Shown: positions 6,286 through 6,625 of the stretch, piece by piece
Position numbering within the stretch: position 1 is the first letter of the stretch
Layout: the number at the start of each line of letters is the position of its first letter
Assembly: GCA_964618405.1 (NCBI GenBank)
Contig: CAZUAY010000216.1
Location: forward strand, 1-6,625
From: JBBQIY01 sp964618405
GTDB lineage: Bacteria; Verrucomicrobiota; Kiritimatiellia; RFP12; UBA3636
Direction of reading: 5' to 3'
DNA: 6,625 bases
Program-made: the position numbers and the translations under genes
The notes under the pieces: model-generated
Told to the model about the DNA's origin: nothing
What the model saw: only the letters and a program-made list of their open reading frames with translations
Database searches by the model: none

Positions 6286-6444
6286 CTACTCCTCGGGCTT
6301 CGTCTTTGGAAGACCGAATCCACGGATTGCGTCCTTTTTCATGATGCCGCGCTTCAAAAGAAGGTCGACGCGCTCATAACGTTTGAGGACGTTTCTGCGG
6401 ACGGTAATTTTGCTTGAACCTTTAAGACTGCTGTGCTGACTCAT
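6286..6444 (-). CDS. PVC small basic protein (Chlamydiae/Verrucomicrobia/Planctomycetes family)
   Basis: This is a 52-residue, lysine- and arginine-rich protein. The sequence begins MSQHSSLKG, continues with RRNVLKRYERVDLLLKRG (residues 16-33), and ends with GFGLPKTKPEE (42-52). The MSxHxSLK start, the RNVLKRxER core and the FGLPK tail are the signature of the small basic protein family found in Chlamydiae, Verrucomicrobia and Planctomycetes, as I know it. Its function is not established, though its charge suggests RNA or ribosome association. It is complete: ATG at 6444, TAG at 6288-6286. The ribosome binding site is a weak purine run (GAAAAGAAAG) before ACTTAAA-type sequence. A sigma-70-like promoter lies about 55 bases upstream. 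The gene is separated by 107 bases from the SH3 gene. Family assignment rests on motif recall, not a search. Confidence 0.85.
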   Translation of the reverse strand: MSQHSSLKGSSKITVRRNVLKRYERVDLLLKRGIMKKDAIRGFGLPKTKPEE

Positions 6445-6499
6445 TTTAAGTGACTTTCTTTTCTACTGGCTGTGCCATCTAACTCAAAAAACGGACATT

Positions 6500-6528
6500 A
6501 GATTATCAGAACCCTTCTTGAATGTCAA
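6500..6528 (-). promoter_or_regulatory. Sigma-70-like promoter of the small basic protein gene
   Basis: On the minus strand a perfect TTGACA -35 box (6528-6523) precedes a -10 region that can be read in two ways. GATAAT (6507-6502) matches five of six consensus bases with a 15-bp spacer, and TAATCT (6505-6500) matches less well with the ideal 17-bp spacer. Transcription would start near 6494, giving a 5' leader of about 50 bases before the ATG at 6444. It is the best promoter in the window and could also drive the downstream SH3, ispH, panC and yhcH genes if the 107-base gap is read through. Confidence 0.65.
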
Positions 6529-6548
6529 TGCACGTTTTCACACTTTCC

Positions 6549-6579
6549 GTAATCGGTCAGGTCAGGTCAGGTAATCGGT
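6549..6579. repeat. Tandem GGTCA triplet flanked by 9-bp direct repeats
   Basis: Three uninterrupted copies of GGTCA occupy 6555-6569. They sit within a larger duplication in which GTAATCGGT occurs at 6549-6557 and again at 6571-6579, 22 bases apart. The array lies about 20 bases upstream of the -35 box of the small basic protein gene. It could be replication slippage or a spaced set of binding sites; sequence alone does not decide. Confidence 0.6.
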
Positions 6580-6587
6580 TAGTGACC

Positions 6588-6618
6588 GGGGGCAAATATG
6601 TGGGTAATGGGGTTTGGG
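6588..6618 (+). other. Four G-tracts, possible G-quadruplex-forming segment
   Basis: Plus-strand G-runs of 5, 3, 4 and 3 bases (6588-6592, 6602-6604, 6609-6612, 6616-6618) are separated by loops of 9, 4 and 3 bases. This narrowly misses the standard rule because the first loop exceeds seven bases. It lies upstream of the small basic protein promoter, and the window ends shortly after. Confidence 0.3.
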
Positions 6619-6625
6619 TTTTAAA

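Noticed and set aside
1144..6579. A shared dispersed repeat family based on GTAATCG at 1145 and at 6549 and 6571
   Set aside because: Only seven bases are shared, and the same 7-mer also occurs inside the porin gene near 1285, so chance is sufficient.

Overview
The window looks like chromosomal DNA from a PVC-superphylum bacterium, most likely a verrucomicrobium. The best lineage marker is a 52-residue protein at 6444..6286 (minus strand). It reads as the small basic protein family that I know only from Chlamydiae, Verrucomicrobia and Planctomycetes. Placement in Opitutae/Puniceicoccales is an impression from overall gene content, not something the sequence proves. I see no rRNA, tRNA, CRISPR array, transposase or phage gene. 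Most of the window is housekeeping and envelope genes.

Layout, left to right. Positions 1-202 hold no gene I can support. A plus-strand gene (203-1117, TTG start) encodes a YeaD-type D-hexose-6-phosphate mutarotase. It converges on a minus-strand gene (2609-1224) for an outer-membrane beta-barrel of the alginate-export porin type. The 106-bp gap between their stop codons contains a perfect 13-bp inverted repeat. A further run of minus-strand genes, transcribed right to left, fills the rest: small basic protein (6444-6286), a secreted or periplasmic tandem-SH3 protein (6178-5066), IspH (5069-4233), PanC (4160-3318) and a YhcH/NanQ-type cupin (3306-2854). A hairpin plus U8 tract at 2721-2686 probably ends this run before the porin gene. 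A good sigma-70-like promoter (6500-6528) precedes the small basic protein gene.

The tight junctions support co-transcription of the SH3, ispH, panC and yhcH genes. SH3 and ispH share an ATGA overlap. The panC stop codon is fused to the ribosome binding site of yhcH. The 72-bp ispH-panC gap shows no obvious terminator. IspH makes the isoprenoid precursors IPP and DMAPP by the MEP pathway. PanC makes pantothenate for CoA. YhcH, the mutarotase and the porin all suggest handling of sugars (anomer interconversion and outer-membrane passage), but no substrate can be read from the sequence.

The least explained elements are the SH3 protein with its compact C-terminal domain, the small basic protein, the long hairpin between convergent genes, and the repeat-rich, G-tract-rich DNA upstream of the small basic protein promoter. 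I do not see a clear new defence or mobile system here.
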